From NCBI RefSeq assembly GCF_005116645.1, contig NZ_SWCM01000022.1, forward strand, positions 1-57,255: DNA of 57,255 bases, read 5' to 3'. The first letter of the stretch is position 1, and each line of letters opens with the position of its first letter. This DNA is from Desulfopila sp. IMCC35006 (GTDB taxonomy: Bacteria > Desulfobacterota > Desulfobulbia > Desulfobulbales > Desulfocapsaceae). The translations under genes and the position numbers were made by a program. Under the pieces are notes generated by a model. That model was not told where the DNA came from. It did not search any database and saw nothing but the letters and a program-made list of their open reading frames with translations. Shown here piece after piece: positions 8,280 through 15,498 of this stretch.

Positions 8280-9265
8280 TGCAACTGCTCCCGTTTTTCA
8301 ACCACAAACACCCTGGTCACCTCGCCGAAGTTCAGAACCTGATCTTCTATTGCCACGGCCAGAATGGATTCACTGATACCAAGTGACAGAAAGGTTTTCT
8401 CCTGCAGTTCCATTGTCTCATCCTTGGTAGAGGCCACCTTGAATTGCTTCAATCGTAACCCTACCCCTTCCACATCCACGGTCTGCATCAGGTTGACGCT
8501 GAGATCGCCACAGAGGGGAACCAGGGTGTCCGCATTTGAGACCTTGTAGCTGGATGGATAGCCGCCTTCATAACCTTCCTTGATGATCTGCAAGACCTGT
8601 CTTTCCAAAGGCATGTTTTTGTAATGGTCGATATTCTTTTTGAAAACATCCTTTGCCGGTGCGGCCAGATGCAGGGTTACAGATGAGATTTCTTGAGGTT
8701 CCGCAATCAGGGTGTAAACTGCTCCATTGCAGACAATAAATAACTCACTGGGCGTCTCGGCATAGGATAGCAGTCCGTTGAACTCCTCAGCCTTGAATTT
8801 GATAAAGGCGCTATTGCCGGAAAAATGACCGGTAATGCCCTTTTCTTCCGAGAAAATCAAATCACTCATCGACCCGGAACAGACAATCCGGTTGATGTCC
8901 CGATTGGACAACTGCACGTTGGTTGGCATTTCAGGAGCAATGAAATTGACTGACGTGGGGTTGTCAAAAGGGCGATTTGTCGAAGTTGAAGGTTTTAAGG
9001 GTTTTGGCTCGGTTATAACCGGAGACTGCTGGGCTTGTGGTGGAAGAATGGAGGCCTGGTCTTCCCAAATAGGCTCTTGTTCTTCTTTTGGTGTTTCTTG
9101 AACAATGGTGGCTGGCGGAGCTGGAACAGGTGGTTGGCTTTCTTGGTATGCTTGCTCCACAATATCCGCAACATGAATTGAAGCGGGAGGAGCCGGTGCT
9201 TCTTCTGCTTGCACCGAGGATCCTGCCAATAGCAAGCACAAGCCTATCCGTAAGATTTTCTTCAT
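8276..9265 (-). CDS. traK: Conjugal transfer secretin-like protein TraK (VirB9-like)
   Basis: This 329-residue protein has a signal peptide (MKKILRIGLCLLLAGSSVQA), then a proline-rich linker (about 22-95) absent from short F TraK. The TraK domain begins near NVQLSNRDINRIVC, with a later YTLIAEPQEI beta segment. It is the predicted outer-membrane ring subunit of the F-type channel. The added proline-rich region accounts for its being longer than the roughly 240-residue F protein. It overlaps traE upstream and traB downstream by ATGA. Confidence 0.85.
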   Translation of the reverse strand: MKKILRIGLCLLLAGSSVQAEEAPAPPASIHVADIVEQAYQESQPPVPAPPATIVQETPKEEQEPIWEDQASILPPQAQQSPVITEPKPLKPSTSTNRPFDNPTSVNFIAPEMPTNVQLSNRDINRIVCSGSMSDLIFSEEKGITGHFSGNSAFIKFKAEEFNGLLSYAETPSELFIVCNGAVYTLIAEPQEISSVTLHLAAPAKDVFKKNIDHYKNMPLERQVLQIIKEGYEGGYPSSYKVSNADTLVPLCGDLSVNLMQTVDVEGVGLRLKQFKVASTKDETMELQEKTFLSLGISESILAVAIEDQVLNFGEVTRVFVVEKREQLQ

Positions 9266-9921
9266 TTTGTTTCCGTCTCCACTTGCTTGTCCATCTTTAT
9301 TTTTTCCTCTGCCCTTTTCTTGAGCTTCGCTTCTGTTTCTGCTTCTGCTTTACGTTCGGCAATATCCGCTCTGAGATTCTTCTCCTTGAACTCGCTAATC
9401 TCAAAACGGCCATCACGGATGCGATAGGCGACAACAAAGGTTTTGGCAGCCTTTTCAAGTTTTGTGTCTCCGGCGAACTGGGCCAGATTCCCAAACATTT
9501 CGATAGTGCCTTCGCTTACTGTGATTTTCTCCAAGTAAAATGTCGAACTTACCTGCGATTCTTCAATACGCCCCGCCAAGGAGTACCAGCTTTTTGAGGC
9601 TTCGGGATAGGCTTCGGAGGTGTAAAGTGAGAGCAGATCATCAAACTGCCCTCTTGCCGTGGGTGGGGAATAGGTAGTTGCCAGGTTGACAATTTTTCTG
9701 CTCATGTCCTTGATGTAAGTCTCGGTAGGCTTGCCCTGGACGAACTCAATCGTGCCGGTCATAGCGGGTGGAATCAGCACAACACGTTGATATTTAACCG
9801 CCCGATACACCATAAGGGAGTTGAAGCAGACGGCTACGGCCATTGCCCCGATAGCAAATTTAAGCAGTCGGTTTTCAACGAATAAATTACTGGATTTTTG
9901 CACGAAAATATTTGCTTTCAC
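9262..9921 (-). CDS. traE: Conjugal transfer protein TraE (VirB8-like)
   Basis: I place the start at GTG 9921, because GTGA there overlaps the traL stop, the same coupling used along the operon. The 219-residue product has a single membrane helix (about residues 20-38) followed by a periplasmic TraE/VirB8-like domain. The longer frame to 10065 would add residues encoded inside traL. Odd: the last 45 residues form a highly charged Lys/Glu tail (KAEAETEAKLKKRAEEKIKM) beyond the usual TraE end at about 188 residues. Confidence 0.85.
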   Translation of the reverse strand: MKANIFVQKSSNLFVENRLLKFAIGAMAVAVCFNSLMVYRAVKYQRVVLIPPAMTGTIEFVQGKPTETYIKDMSRKIVNLATTYSPPTARGQFDDLLSLYTSEAYPEASKSWYSLAGRIEESQVSSTFYLEKITVSEGTIEMFGNLAQFAGDTKLEKAAKTFVVAYRIRDGRFEISEFKEKNLRADIAERKAEAETEAKLKKRAEEKIKMDKQVETETK

Positions 9922-10187
9922 TCGTGAAACTCCTGCTGGAAATAGTCGGGATAGTTGTTCATCTTGACCAGGCCAAAGACATAAAGGACATGCTTCAAGA
10001 ATCCCCGTGCCTGAGAGCGTTTGGTTTTGGTGTAGGAATACTGAAATACTAGGAAGATAAGCCACATTAACTTACCGTAGAGCAATGACAGGGTAAGGAA
10101 GAAGAGGAACAAAACCAGCTCATCCACCTCAAACCACAGTACTTGAAACGGTTTAGACAGATATTGCGGAAACTTTCTGGCGATCAT
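9918..10187 (-). CDS. traL: Conjugal transfer inner-membrane protein TraL
   Basis: This 89-residue protein has two hydrophobic segments (about 23-40 and 41-52) and the typical N-terminal FPQYLSKPFQVLWFEVDE motif of TraL. TraL is a small inner-membrane component needed for F pilus assembly. It sits 16 bases after the pilin gene and overlaps traE by GTGA. Its size and place match the traA-traL-traE order of the F plasmid. Confidence 0.85.
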   Translation of the reverse strand: MIARKFPQYLSKPFQVLWFEVDELVLFLFFLTLSLLYGKLMWLIFLVFQYSYTKTKRSQARGFLKHVLYVFGLVKMNNYPDYFQQEFHE

Positions 10188-10203
10188 TGCTATAATCTTA
10201 TCG

Positions 10204-10497
10204 TTAAAGGATTACTGCGCCGATAGATTGCACAACGGTATCAGCGGAAAGCAGAAATGCCCCCCCAAGTACAACGCCTGCCGCAGGAAGAATCATCTGC
10301 CGGATAGCAAGGATGGCTGCAAAAGCCATCGAAGCAACACCAGCGACAAATCCAATAGGGCCAAGCAAAATCTGCGTTACCGCAATATCGTATAGGTCAT
10401 AGGCAAACGAACCAGCCGCCGGAGTTGTCATAGCGAAGAGATTGACTGTCTGGAGCAGTAAAACGGTTAAGATGGAAAAAAAAGTCACTTTTTTCAT
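10204..10497 (-). CDS. traA: Conjugative pilin (TraA/VirB2-like)
   Basis: This 97-residue prepilin has a cleavable signal (MKKVTFFSILTVLLLQTVNLFA), then two long hydrophobic helices separated by a short loop with IRQ. That is the fold of F-type and VirB2-type pilins. ATG 10497 is preferred over GTG 10503 because AAGGA lies about nine bases upstream of it. It directly precedes traL-traE-traK, as in F. Pilin sequences drift fast, so the call rests on architecture and position. Confidence 0.8.
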   Translation of the reverse strand: MKKVTFFSILTVLLLQTVNLFAMTTPAAGSFAYDLYDIAVTQILLGPIGFVAGVASMAFAAILAIRQMILPAAGVVLGGAFLLSADTVVQSIGAVIL

Positions 10498-10541
10498 GAT
10501 CACTTTTCCTTTTGTTGTGTTGTTGCACGAGCTTGTGCTTG

Positions 10542-11060
10542 TTAGTTTTTCGTTAGTTTTATTTCTACCCTTCGGTTGCTTTCAGGGGAACTTCCGTAAA
10601 TCATCCCTTTTCCTTCTGCTTGAGCCACCTGGTAACCATTTCTCCGAAGCTTGATGGCAACAGCCTCGGCTCGATACCTGGAAAGTTTCAGGTTCTGGTT
10701 TTCACTTCCAATCGAACAGGTGAAGCCGGTGAGATATAGAGGACAGGAGGCACAACACTTTCGTAAATCCATCAGGAGTTTGTTGCCGGCATCCGAGGAT
10801 AACCTTGCGCTGCCCAAGTCAAAATAGACCACAGGGAACGGACGACTTTTCGGTTCAGCGTAAAAAGAAATTTGCTTGGCGATGATGAAAGTTTGATGGA
10901 TTGGAATTTGTACAGGTGTGTTTATGACCGGTGGGTATTTGTAAAAATCCTGCCGGATTTCAAGCCCCCAAACCGGACTACAAACCGAACTGGTGAACAT
11001 GAAAAATACTCCTATAATCATGATGATTTTTTGAGTTTGTTTTTTGTCTTGAGTCATCAT
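10542..11060 (-). CDS. Secreted OmpA-family domain protein in the conjugation operon
   Basis: This product of about 172 residues has a signal peptide (helix MIIGVFFMFTSSVCSPVWG) and a C-terminal OmpA/MotB-type peptidoglycan-binding domain. It shows the hallmark VYFDLGSARLS, then LTGFTCSIGSENQNLKLSRYRAEAV and a final SNRRVEI. OmpA domains bind peptidoglycan and anchor envelope machines. The frame is open to 11165, but that N-terminus is polar, so the double ATG at 11060 is favoured with modest certainty. It is immediately upstream of the pilin gene, in a place where F has no OmpA-like gene, so it may anchor the channel or open the wall for it. Confidence 0.8.
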   Translation of the reverse strand: MMTQDKKQTQKIIMIIGVFFMFTSSVCSPVWGLEIRQDFYKYPPVINTPVQIPIHQTFIIAKQISFYAEPKSRPFPVVYFDLGSARLSSDAGNKLLMDLRKCCASCPLYLTGFTCSIGSENQNLKLSRYRAEAVAIKLRRNGYQVAQAEGKGMIYGSSPESNRRVEIKLTKN

Positions 11061-11127
11061 TTCTGTCGCATTAAAGAAACTACTGTTTCTTTTTCTTTGA
11101 TTATGTTTTGTCGCAGCTTTTTCATGG

Positions 11128-11601
11128 TCATTTTGCAAAGTCCAGTTCACTTTTTCTAAGGTCATTATTTGCCATTTTCATGCCCTCATTTAGCTCTTTT
11201 TTCACTAGTCTTTCTTTGGCTCTTTGAGCTCTCTTTCGCACCCGATACAGCTTTCTGATCTCAAAAATTGACAGCTTAAACCGGTAGGTCGTTTCAATTT
11301 CTGCTATCAGATTTTTCATAAAGAGACGTTTGTCTGGCTCCAAGTTAATGAACCTGGAAAACGCATAGCGTTCCCATTTGGTTTCCAGGTCACAGGTGTC
11401 AATGAGTGCTTTTCTATGTTTTATGTTTTTTTGACTCAACTGAGGTCTCAGAAAATCATGCAGCCCCCAAAGATTTTCCAGCAATTTCAAACCGATTAAA
11501 TCGTCATCCGAGAGAGGGTTGCTTATTTTTTTTATCCTTTCCATCCAGCGTAGTGTTTTCAGCGGAATTTTAGAGGTCTTCGCATATTCTTTGATTTCCA
11601 T
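11128..11601 (-). CDS. Uncharacterised basic protein with a possible N-terminal HTH
   Basis: I do not recognise this family. From ATG 11601 it has 157 residues. The first 25 (MEIKEYAKTSKIPLKTLRWM) resemble a MerR-like helix-turn-helix, and the rest is mainly charged helix with a Lys/Arg-rich stretch near 130. An ATG at 11676 would add 25 residues. It overlaps the end of the sigma-factor gene by 32 bases and lies before the OmpA-like gene, so it is probably an early regulatory gene of the operon. A partner or antagonist of the sigma factor is one possibility, not shown. Confidence 0.6.
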   Translation of the reverse strand: MEIKEYAKTSKIPLKTLRWMERIKKISNPLSDDDLIGLKLLENLWGLHDFLRPQLSQKNIKHRKALIDTCDLETKWERYAFSRFINLEPDKRLFMKNLIAEIETTYRFKLSIFEIRKLYRVRKRAQRAKERLVKKELNEGMKMANNDLRKSELDFAK

Positions 11602-12112
11602 ATCCCTCAATTCTCCTGATGGCATTTGATAAAATCCTTCTGACCGATTGGATATGAATCCCAAAATGATTGGCAATAGTGTAAAAGCTGACGGGTTTTG
11701 GCTGTGAAAGAATCCACAGGGAAACCAACCTTTGTCGATCAGTTAGTGCAGACAAGGCCTCGACAATGACTGCGTCATCCAGCTCAGAGGATTCATTCAG
11801 TTCTGGAGATTGTTCTTTTTGAATTGCCACGGTTGCCTGCTGTTCATTAGCTAAGGCAACACCAGCGGCCATCTGGATACATCTGGTACGAAAGACAATA
11901 CGGAAATACTTGCTCGTTAAGGACAAATCCTTGTTTTGATCGATTAAGACTGATATTGCCTGATACACAGCAAGATTGGCCTCTCCTGCCAGGTCGCTTG
12001 AATCACATGACATAAACCGATAATATGGTGCGGCTATGCACCATATCAACACCCTGTTGGAGCTCACCCAAGATTGAGCCAGTGGCCAGATGTTTTGTGT
12101 ACCTGCACTCAC
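11570..12112 (-). CDS. Sigma-70-like (ECF-type) RNA polymerase sigma factor on the mobile element
   Basis: This 180-residue protein has a region-2-like N-terminal half (about 28-82, including DSSDLAGEANLAVYQAI and YFRIVFRTRCIQM). A linker follows, then a region-4-like helix-turn-helix (about 118-168: LSALTDRQRLVSLWILSQPK, TIANHFGIHIQSVRRIL). Such factors direct RNA polymerase to special promoters. It begins at GTG five bases after the xis-like gene and lies upstream of all the tra genes. A role in switching on transfer is inferred. No promoter consensus for it could be deduced here. Confidence 0.7.
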   Translation of the reverse strand: MSAGTQNIWPLAQSWVSSNRVLIWCIAAPYYRFMSCDSSDLAGEANLAVYQAISVLIDQNKDLSLTSKYFRIVFRTRCIQMAAGVALANEQQATVAIQKEQSPELNESSELDDAVIVEALSALTDRQRLVSLWILSQPKPVSFYTIANHFGIHIQSVRRILSNAIRRIEGYGNQRICEDL

Positions 12113-12116
12113 ATTT

Positions 12117-12440
12117 CTACCGTGTTAAAATTACAGTAGACTTTCTGCGGCGGCCAAGTGGCTGCTTCGCATTTTCTACTTTGATTGATTTTTCTACGAA
12201 AATGTCGAGGTCAATTTTTCGGAAAAGCAGTTTCCCTTTTTGTTGTTCAGATGGTCTTGAATATGGAATTAATCGTTGTTCTACGGAAAGCCGCCTGAAG
12301 TGATCAACAGAATAGCCAGTGTATTGAGCAGCTTCTTTCAATGTCATCACAGATGAAAAGTTGGTTTTTCTACTAACTAAAAGGTCAATTATCAGTTTTT
12401 GATTTTCTTCTATTGCTATCAACCTGGTATTAATATCCAT
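12117..12440 (-). CDS. Excisionase/AlpA-like helix-turn-helix DNA-binding protein
   Basis: This 107-residue protein has a MerR/HTH_17-type core at residues 32-80: MTLKEAAQYTGYSVDHFRRL, followed by a wing with SRPSEQQKGKLLFRKIDLD. The tail is basic (GRRRKS). This is the form of recombination directionality factors (Xis) and of small activators. An integrase lies far to the right (18939-20000), so an excision role is possible but not shown by adjacency. It follows the Cro-like gene by only seven bases. Confidence 0.7.
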   Translation of the reverse strand: MDINTRLIAIEENQKLIIDLLVSRKTNFSSVMTLKEAAQYTGYSVDHFRRLSVEQRLIPYSRPSEQQKGKLLFRKIDLDIFVEKSIKVENAKQPLGRRRKSTVILTR

Positions 12441-12447
12441 AATATTC

Positions 12448-12666
12448 TCATTCAGTATAGATATACTCTTCTACAATGTTCCTGATCTCTTTAGGATGTC
12501 TCGAAATCCAAATATCTCTATCAATACCGGTTACTTTTTCCAATCGTATTGCCACTGCGACAGGACAGGGACGCCTACCCCATAAAATATGACTGAAGAA
12601 GTCAGGGCCAATGCCGGCCTCTGCGGCTATTTTCTTCTTCGTCGTTTTCTTTTTAGGACTATTCAT
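12448..12666 (-). CDS. Cro-like small HTH regulator
   Basis: This 72-residue protein has a lysine-rich N-terminus, then a helix-turn-helix (KKKIAAEAGIGPDFFSHILW) and a GRRPCPVAVAIRLEKVTGID segment, typical of Cro/YdaS-type regulators. It is the first gene of the leftward operon and diverges from the larger repressor at 12776 across a 109-bp control region. This CI/Cro-like layout suggests a two-state switch. Direct repeats GGTCTAT at 12667 and 12678 just before its start may be operators. Confidence 0.7.
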   Translation of the reverse strand: MNSPKKKTTKKKIAAEAGIGPDFFSHILWGRRPCPVAVAIRLEKVTGIDRDIWISRHPKEIRNIVEEYIYTE

Positions 12667-12775
12667 GGTCTATTTTTGGTCTATAAAGAAAATAAAGTCA
12701 ATGAAAAAGCGAATAGAAATACCTATTGATCATTTTATTCTTGATGTTGTTGTACTTTTGCTCTATTATTGAGCA
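12667..12775. promoter_or_regulatory. Divergent switch region with a promoter for a leaderless repressor mRNA
   Basis: For the rightward repressor gene there is a -35 TTGATG (12741-12746), a 17-bp spacer and a -10 TATTAT (12764-12769). Only six bases separate the -10 from the ATG, so transcription should start at or next to the start codon. No ribosome-binding site is visible. Leaderless repressor mRNA is known from lambda cI. The repeated GGTCTAT motif near the left end may serve the opposite gene. Its leftward promoter is not clear. Confidence 0.6.
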
Positions 12776-13354
12776 ATGAATCAAACATTCCTCAAACAAT
12801 TTCATGCGGCATTGACTCATCTGCTTAAAGAAGAAGGCAGAGGAGCACAAACTCGTCTTGCCTCTGAGCAGAAAATTGACCGTGGCTATTTGAATGCTAT
12901 TGTTAAGCAGCGGAAGACCGGGTCAGATAAGGTTTGGGGAAAAATTGCCCATCATTTCAAAATGACCTTTGAGGAAATGTTGTCATTTGGAAGAACTATA
13001 TTGGAAGAAACGGAAGCCCCTGTGTTAGATCGGAGCAAGAGTGAGCAGCCTGAATTTCCTCAGGATGTCCCCATTGCCCCAGCAGATAAAATCAAAAAAA
13101 TTGATATTTCTCCAAAATCCGAGAAGGCCATACCGGATATTCCTGAAAAAATAGTTAAGACAATCGAAATACTAGGAGGGGGTACTGGTTACAATAATCT
13201 TTTCTCTGATATGATTGATATTTTTCACAAAATGATCAATACAGAAAAAGAAAATGTAATGTTGAAGAACAAGCTAAAGGATGTTGAATTACGGCTGGCT
13301 GCACTAGAAAGCCAATCTGAAAATGAAAAATTTGGTAAGCAGAAGATCGCATAG
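12776..13354 (+). CDS. CI-like HTH repressor of the element, with C-terminal coiled coil
   Basis: This 192-residue protein has an N-terminal helix-turn-helix (about 18-60: AQTRLASEQKIDRGYLNAIV, then KIAHHFKMTFEEML). A Pro/Lys-rich linker follows (75-125), then a helical C-terminal part (130-185) with heptad-like EKENVMLKNKLKDVELRLAA, a likely oligomerisation coil. There is no LexA-type peptidase domain, so induction by self-cleavage is not expected. It is the only rightward gene of the module and faces the Cro-like gene. It likely keeps the transfer operon silent. Confidence 0.75.
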   Translation: MNQTFLKQFHAALTHLLKEEGRGAQTRLASEQKIDRGYLNAIVKQRKTGSDKVWGKIAHHFKMTFEEMLSFGRTILEETEAPVLDRSKSEQPEFPQDVPIAPADKIKKIDISPKSEKAIPDIPEKIVKTIEILGGGTGYNNLFSDMIDIFHKMINTEKENVMLKNKLKDVELRLAALESQSENEKFGKQKIA

Positions 13355-13887
13355 AGCCCTCGGCCCGCAAACATAAAAAAAGTAAAGACGGAAAAATTGT
13401 CTGGTTGTTTGAGTATGAATAGCGCCCGTAATCAAGTTCAATCTGGACTCACTTTAAACGAGAAGAAAGCTGCACCTTCAGTCTGGCTAGAAAGAACTGG
13501 TCGCACAGTGTATTGATTTTCTGTTCATACATGCAAGTGTTCTTCTTTTTGGCCTTTTAAACTGAAAGATTGAAAAGTATCGAGCATCCGTTTCACCTAA
13601 AATGGAGCAACTTTTTCAACACGGATTTTTCTCGAAACTACTATGCTTCAATTTCAGGGCTATCAGGAAACATATCAAAGTGACGTGTCGGACACTCGCG
13701 TTATATTCAAGAAGAATCTCATGTCTGATAGACAAAACAAAGACTGTCTCCAAGAAAACTGGAAACATGCTCCGAGCATTTGATGACAAGTACATCTTGA
13801 TTTTTATCTCGGTGATTTTTATCTCGGTTTGTTGCGGGGAAAAGAACAAAAAACTCGGCTTGTTTATTAAATTCATGACAGTATAAA
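13355..13887. other. 533-bp gap, no convincing gene
   Basis: Overlapping opposed frames (13602-13886 + and 13616-13876 -) have no recognisable protein content or ribosome-binding sites. A 9-bp match to the tRNA-Arg 3' end occurs at 13356-13364 but is too short to call an attachment site. The repeat GATTTTTATCTCGGT is present twice in tandem at about 13798-13827. The stretch marks the border between the transfer module and the accessory genes. Confidence 0.5.
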
Positions 13888-14292
13888 TTATAAAAATCTA
13901 TCCTTTATATTTTTATCAGGAAGCAGACACTGATTTTTTCTGCCAAACCACCGATACCTGTTTTTTGAAATTATTGAATAAACTAAATCTCTGACAGGCT
14001 TTGGGATAAATTTAAAAACATACAGGAATCTCCATAGGCCATCGAGATCTTTCGCTATTTCTACAGCAGCATCGCTCTTGACATACACTTGATCATTTTT
14101 TAGTAGGATAACGGAGCCATCTTTGAAAGTGTCGACACCATGCAGGCGCTGAAGTTCCTTCCCTATATCCGATTGGGCAGATACAAATTTAAACCTCGCT
14201 TGGCGGTCATTTTTAACGATAAATTTTACAGAATACTCACAAAGATTGCATACACCGTCAAAAATAATAAGTGGTTGATCGGTCTTCTCCAT
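13888..14292 (-). CDS. DCC-family thiol-disulfide oxidoreductase (DUF393, YuxK-like)
   Basis: This 134-residue protein opens with IIFDGVCNLCEYSVKF, the DxxCxxC signature that names the DCC family. Members have a thioredoxin-like fold, and most have no defined substrate. Other family features are the RFKFVSAQS strand after the first helix and the GSVILL strand near residue 60. Length matches the family (about 130). It stands alone on the minus strand between the transfer module and the recombinase cluster, so it is either cargo or a chromosomal leftover. Confidence 0.85.
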   Translation of the reverse strand: MEKTDQPLIIFDGVCNLCEYSVKFIVKNDRQARFKFVSAQSDIGKELQRLHGVDTFKDGSVILLKNDQVYVKSDAAVEIAKDLDGLWRFLYVFKFIPKPVRDLVYSIISKNRYRWFGRKNQCLLPDKNIKDRFL

Positions 14293-14680
14293 CTATATTC
14301 TCCAAAGCATATCTTCACGTCAAACAGTTTGAAGAAAAGAAATTATAGAACAATCTCAACCTTCAGAATGCTCCATTTCGTGAGGGATTACAAGGTATGT
14401 TCAGGAATTATGTTGCGAGATCAGTTATGTTGCGCCTTTTCTTCTCTGTTTGTTTTTCTTCCCTGTTTTTGTAGTTGTAAAGATTTATCTTTTCTTCCTC
14501 AATTTTCTTTGTCTTTTCTTCTTTTTCTTCCTTTTTTTGTTAGATAACGGGAAAGTACTGATAACAAACGAAAGGCCCGAAGCAGCCACTTCGAGCCTTT
14601 CAAGAGACATCCCGTAAATACGGAAGCCCAACAAGCAACTTCATATAATCACGGCTTCCGTTTTTATTCAAGACGGAAGA
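14293..14680. other. 388-bp gap with pyrimidine tract and three hairpins
   Basis: About 14430-14545 the plus strand is almost all C and T with long T runs. Then come three hairpins: GAAAGGC (14570-14576) with GCCTTTC (14595-14601), extended inward by CGAAG/CTTCG; CCGT-AAAT-ACGG near 14612-14623; and ACGGAAGCC (14620-14628) with GGCTTCCGT (14653-14661) followed by TTTT. No gene is evident. The hairpins just precede the recombinase cluster and could be its left end or terminators. Confidence 0.5.
14620..14661 (+). terminator. Hairpin followed by T-run upstream of the recombinase cluster
   Basis: A 9-bp stem ACGGAAGCC / GGCTTCCGT spans a 24-base loop and is followed by TTTTT on the plus strand. 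It lies 20 bases before the cysteine-rich gene. It would shield the recombinase cluster from outside transcription, or it could be part of an element end. Confidence 0.4.
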
Positions 14681-15106
14681 ATGGAAATCCTTTTACTGAA
14701 GGCTGTTTCATGCAGGCGGTGTGGCAGAACATTTTATATCTGCCAGAGTTGCTGGCGAGGGCAGGCCTACTGTCGTGATTCCTGTCGGCACCATTCCCAG
14801 CGAGAAGCCCACCGTTTGGCACAGCAAAGATATCGACAAACAACAAGAAGCCGGGAGGCTCACCGGCAAGCTCAAAGAATGCGAAGGATGCACGTTTATA
14901 AAAAAAACGTGGCTGATGCATCTTCTACACCTGCACCCGAGCGTGATAGGTTACCTCAAGATCACCAGTTTATCGTCCCTTTTTGCCATTTTTGCGGTGG
15001 AAAAGGTGTGGTTGTGGAACATTTTCCCCGACGGGGCTATGGGAGACGGAATTCAATATTAAATATCGAATCATTCAGACATTCTGGAGGAGCACATGGT
15101 CAATAG
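14681..15106 (+). CDS. Small cysteine-rich, arginine-rich protein of the recombinase cluster
   Basis: This 141-residue protein has an N-terminal zinc-ribbon-like pattern: CRRC (about residues 11-14), CQSC, then CRDSC, with RGQAYC between. A very basic Arg/Gln/His segment follows (HRLAQQRYRQTTRSREAHRQ) and a second CHFC pair near 105. It looks like a DNA- or RNA-binding accessory protein. Its end overlaps the next small gene by 11 bases, indicating coupling. I do not recognise a named family; the link to the recombinases is inferred from position and direction. Confidence 0.6.
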   Translation: MEILLLKAVSCRRCGRTFYICQSCWRGQAYCRDSCRHHSQREAHRLAQQRYRQTTRSREAHRQAQRMRRMHVYKKNVADASSTPAPERDRLPQDHQFIVPFCHFCGGKGVVVEHFPRRGYGRRNSILNIESFRHSGGAHGQ

Positions 15107-15480
15107 AAAATCCTTTGTTTGTGATCGTACAAGGAAGATAGATGGAAGCTTCGCCTGGATCGGCCACCGTTTTCTAAGAGGTGGTTTTTTTACCAGCCTC
15201 AGTCAAAATGAATTGCTCCTGTATTTTTTTCCTGGTACTTGCGGCTGATCGCCAGGGGCTTTCCTATTACCACTATGACAAGATCTGTTCTTTACTCTGT
15301 CTTTCCCTGGATGACTATATCGTTGTCCGTGATCAGTTGATAGAAAAAGACCTGATCGCATTTGACGACACCTTCTTTCAGGTCCTCTCCTTGCCGAAAA
15401 GCCCGTTACTCAACCTACAAAGTTGCTCCAGAATCGAGACAATATGGAGATATTTGATCTTGTCACAATCAAGCAAATAA
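15096..15480 (+). pseudogene. Frameshifted small helper gene before the recombinase trio
   Basis: From ATG 15096 the frame reads MVNRKSFVCDRTRKIDGSFA... and stops shortly after a run of seven T (15224-15230). Dropping one T joins it to the second frame (FLVLAADRQGLSYYHYDKIC... to the stop at 15480), giving a continuous protein of about 127 residues with winged-helix-like content. So one base was gained in the homopolymer; a sequencing slip is the alternative. Product family not recognised. It overlaps the cysteine-rich gene and precedes recombinase 1 by 18 bases. Confidence 0.65.
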
Positions 15481-15498
15481 TACGCAGACGATTAGGCC

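Noticed and set aside
13356-13364. GCCCTCGGC, a match to the 3' end of tRNA-Arg, as the second attachment site
   Set aside because: Nine bases are too few and the identity fades at once; a chance match cannot be excluded.
13602-13886. Pair of opposed frames as genes
   Set aside because: No family resemblance, no ribosome-binding sites, biased composition; they mirror each other.
14140-14547. 135-residue plus-strand frame
   Set aside because: It overlaps the DCC gene in antisense and then runs through the pyrimidine tract, giving a low-complexity Phe/Leu/Ser tail.
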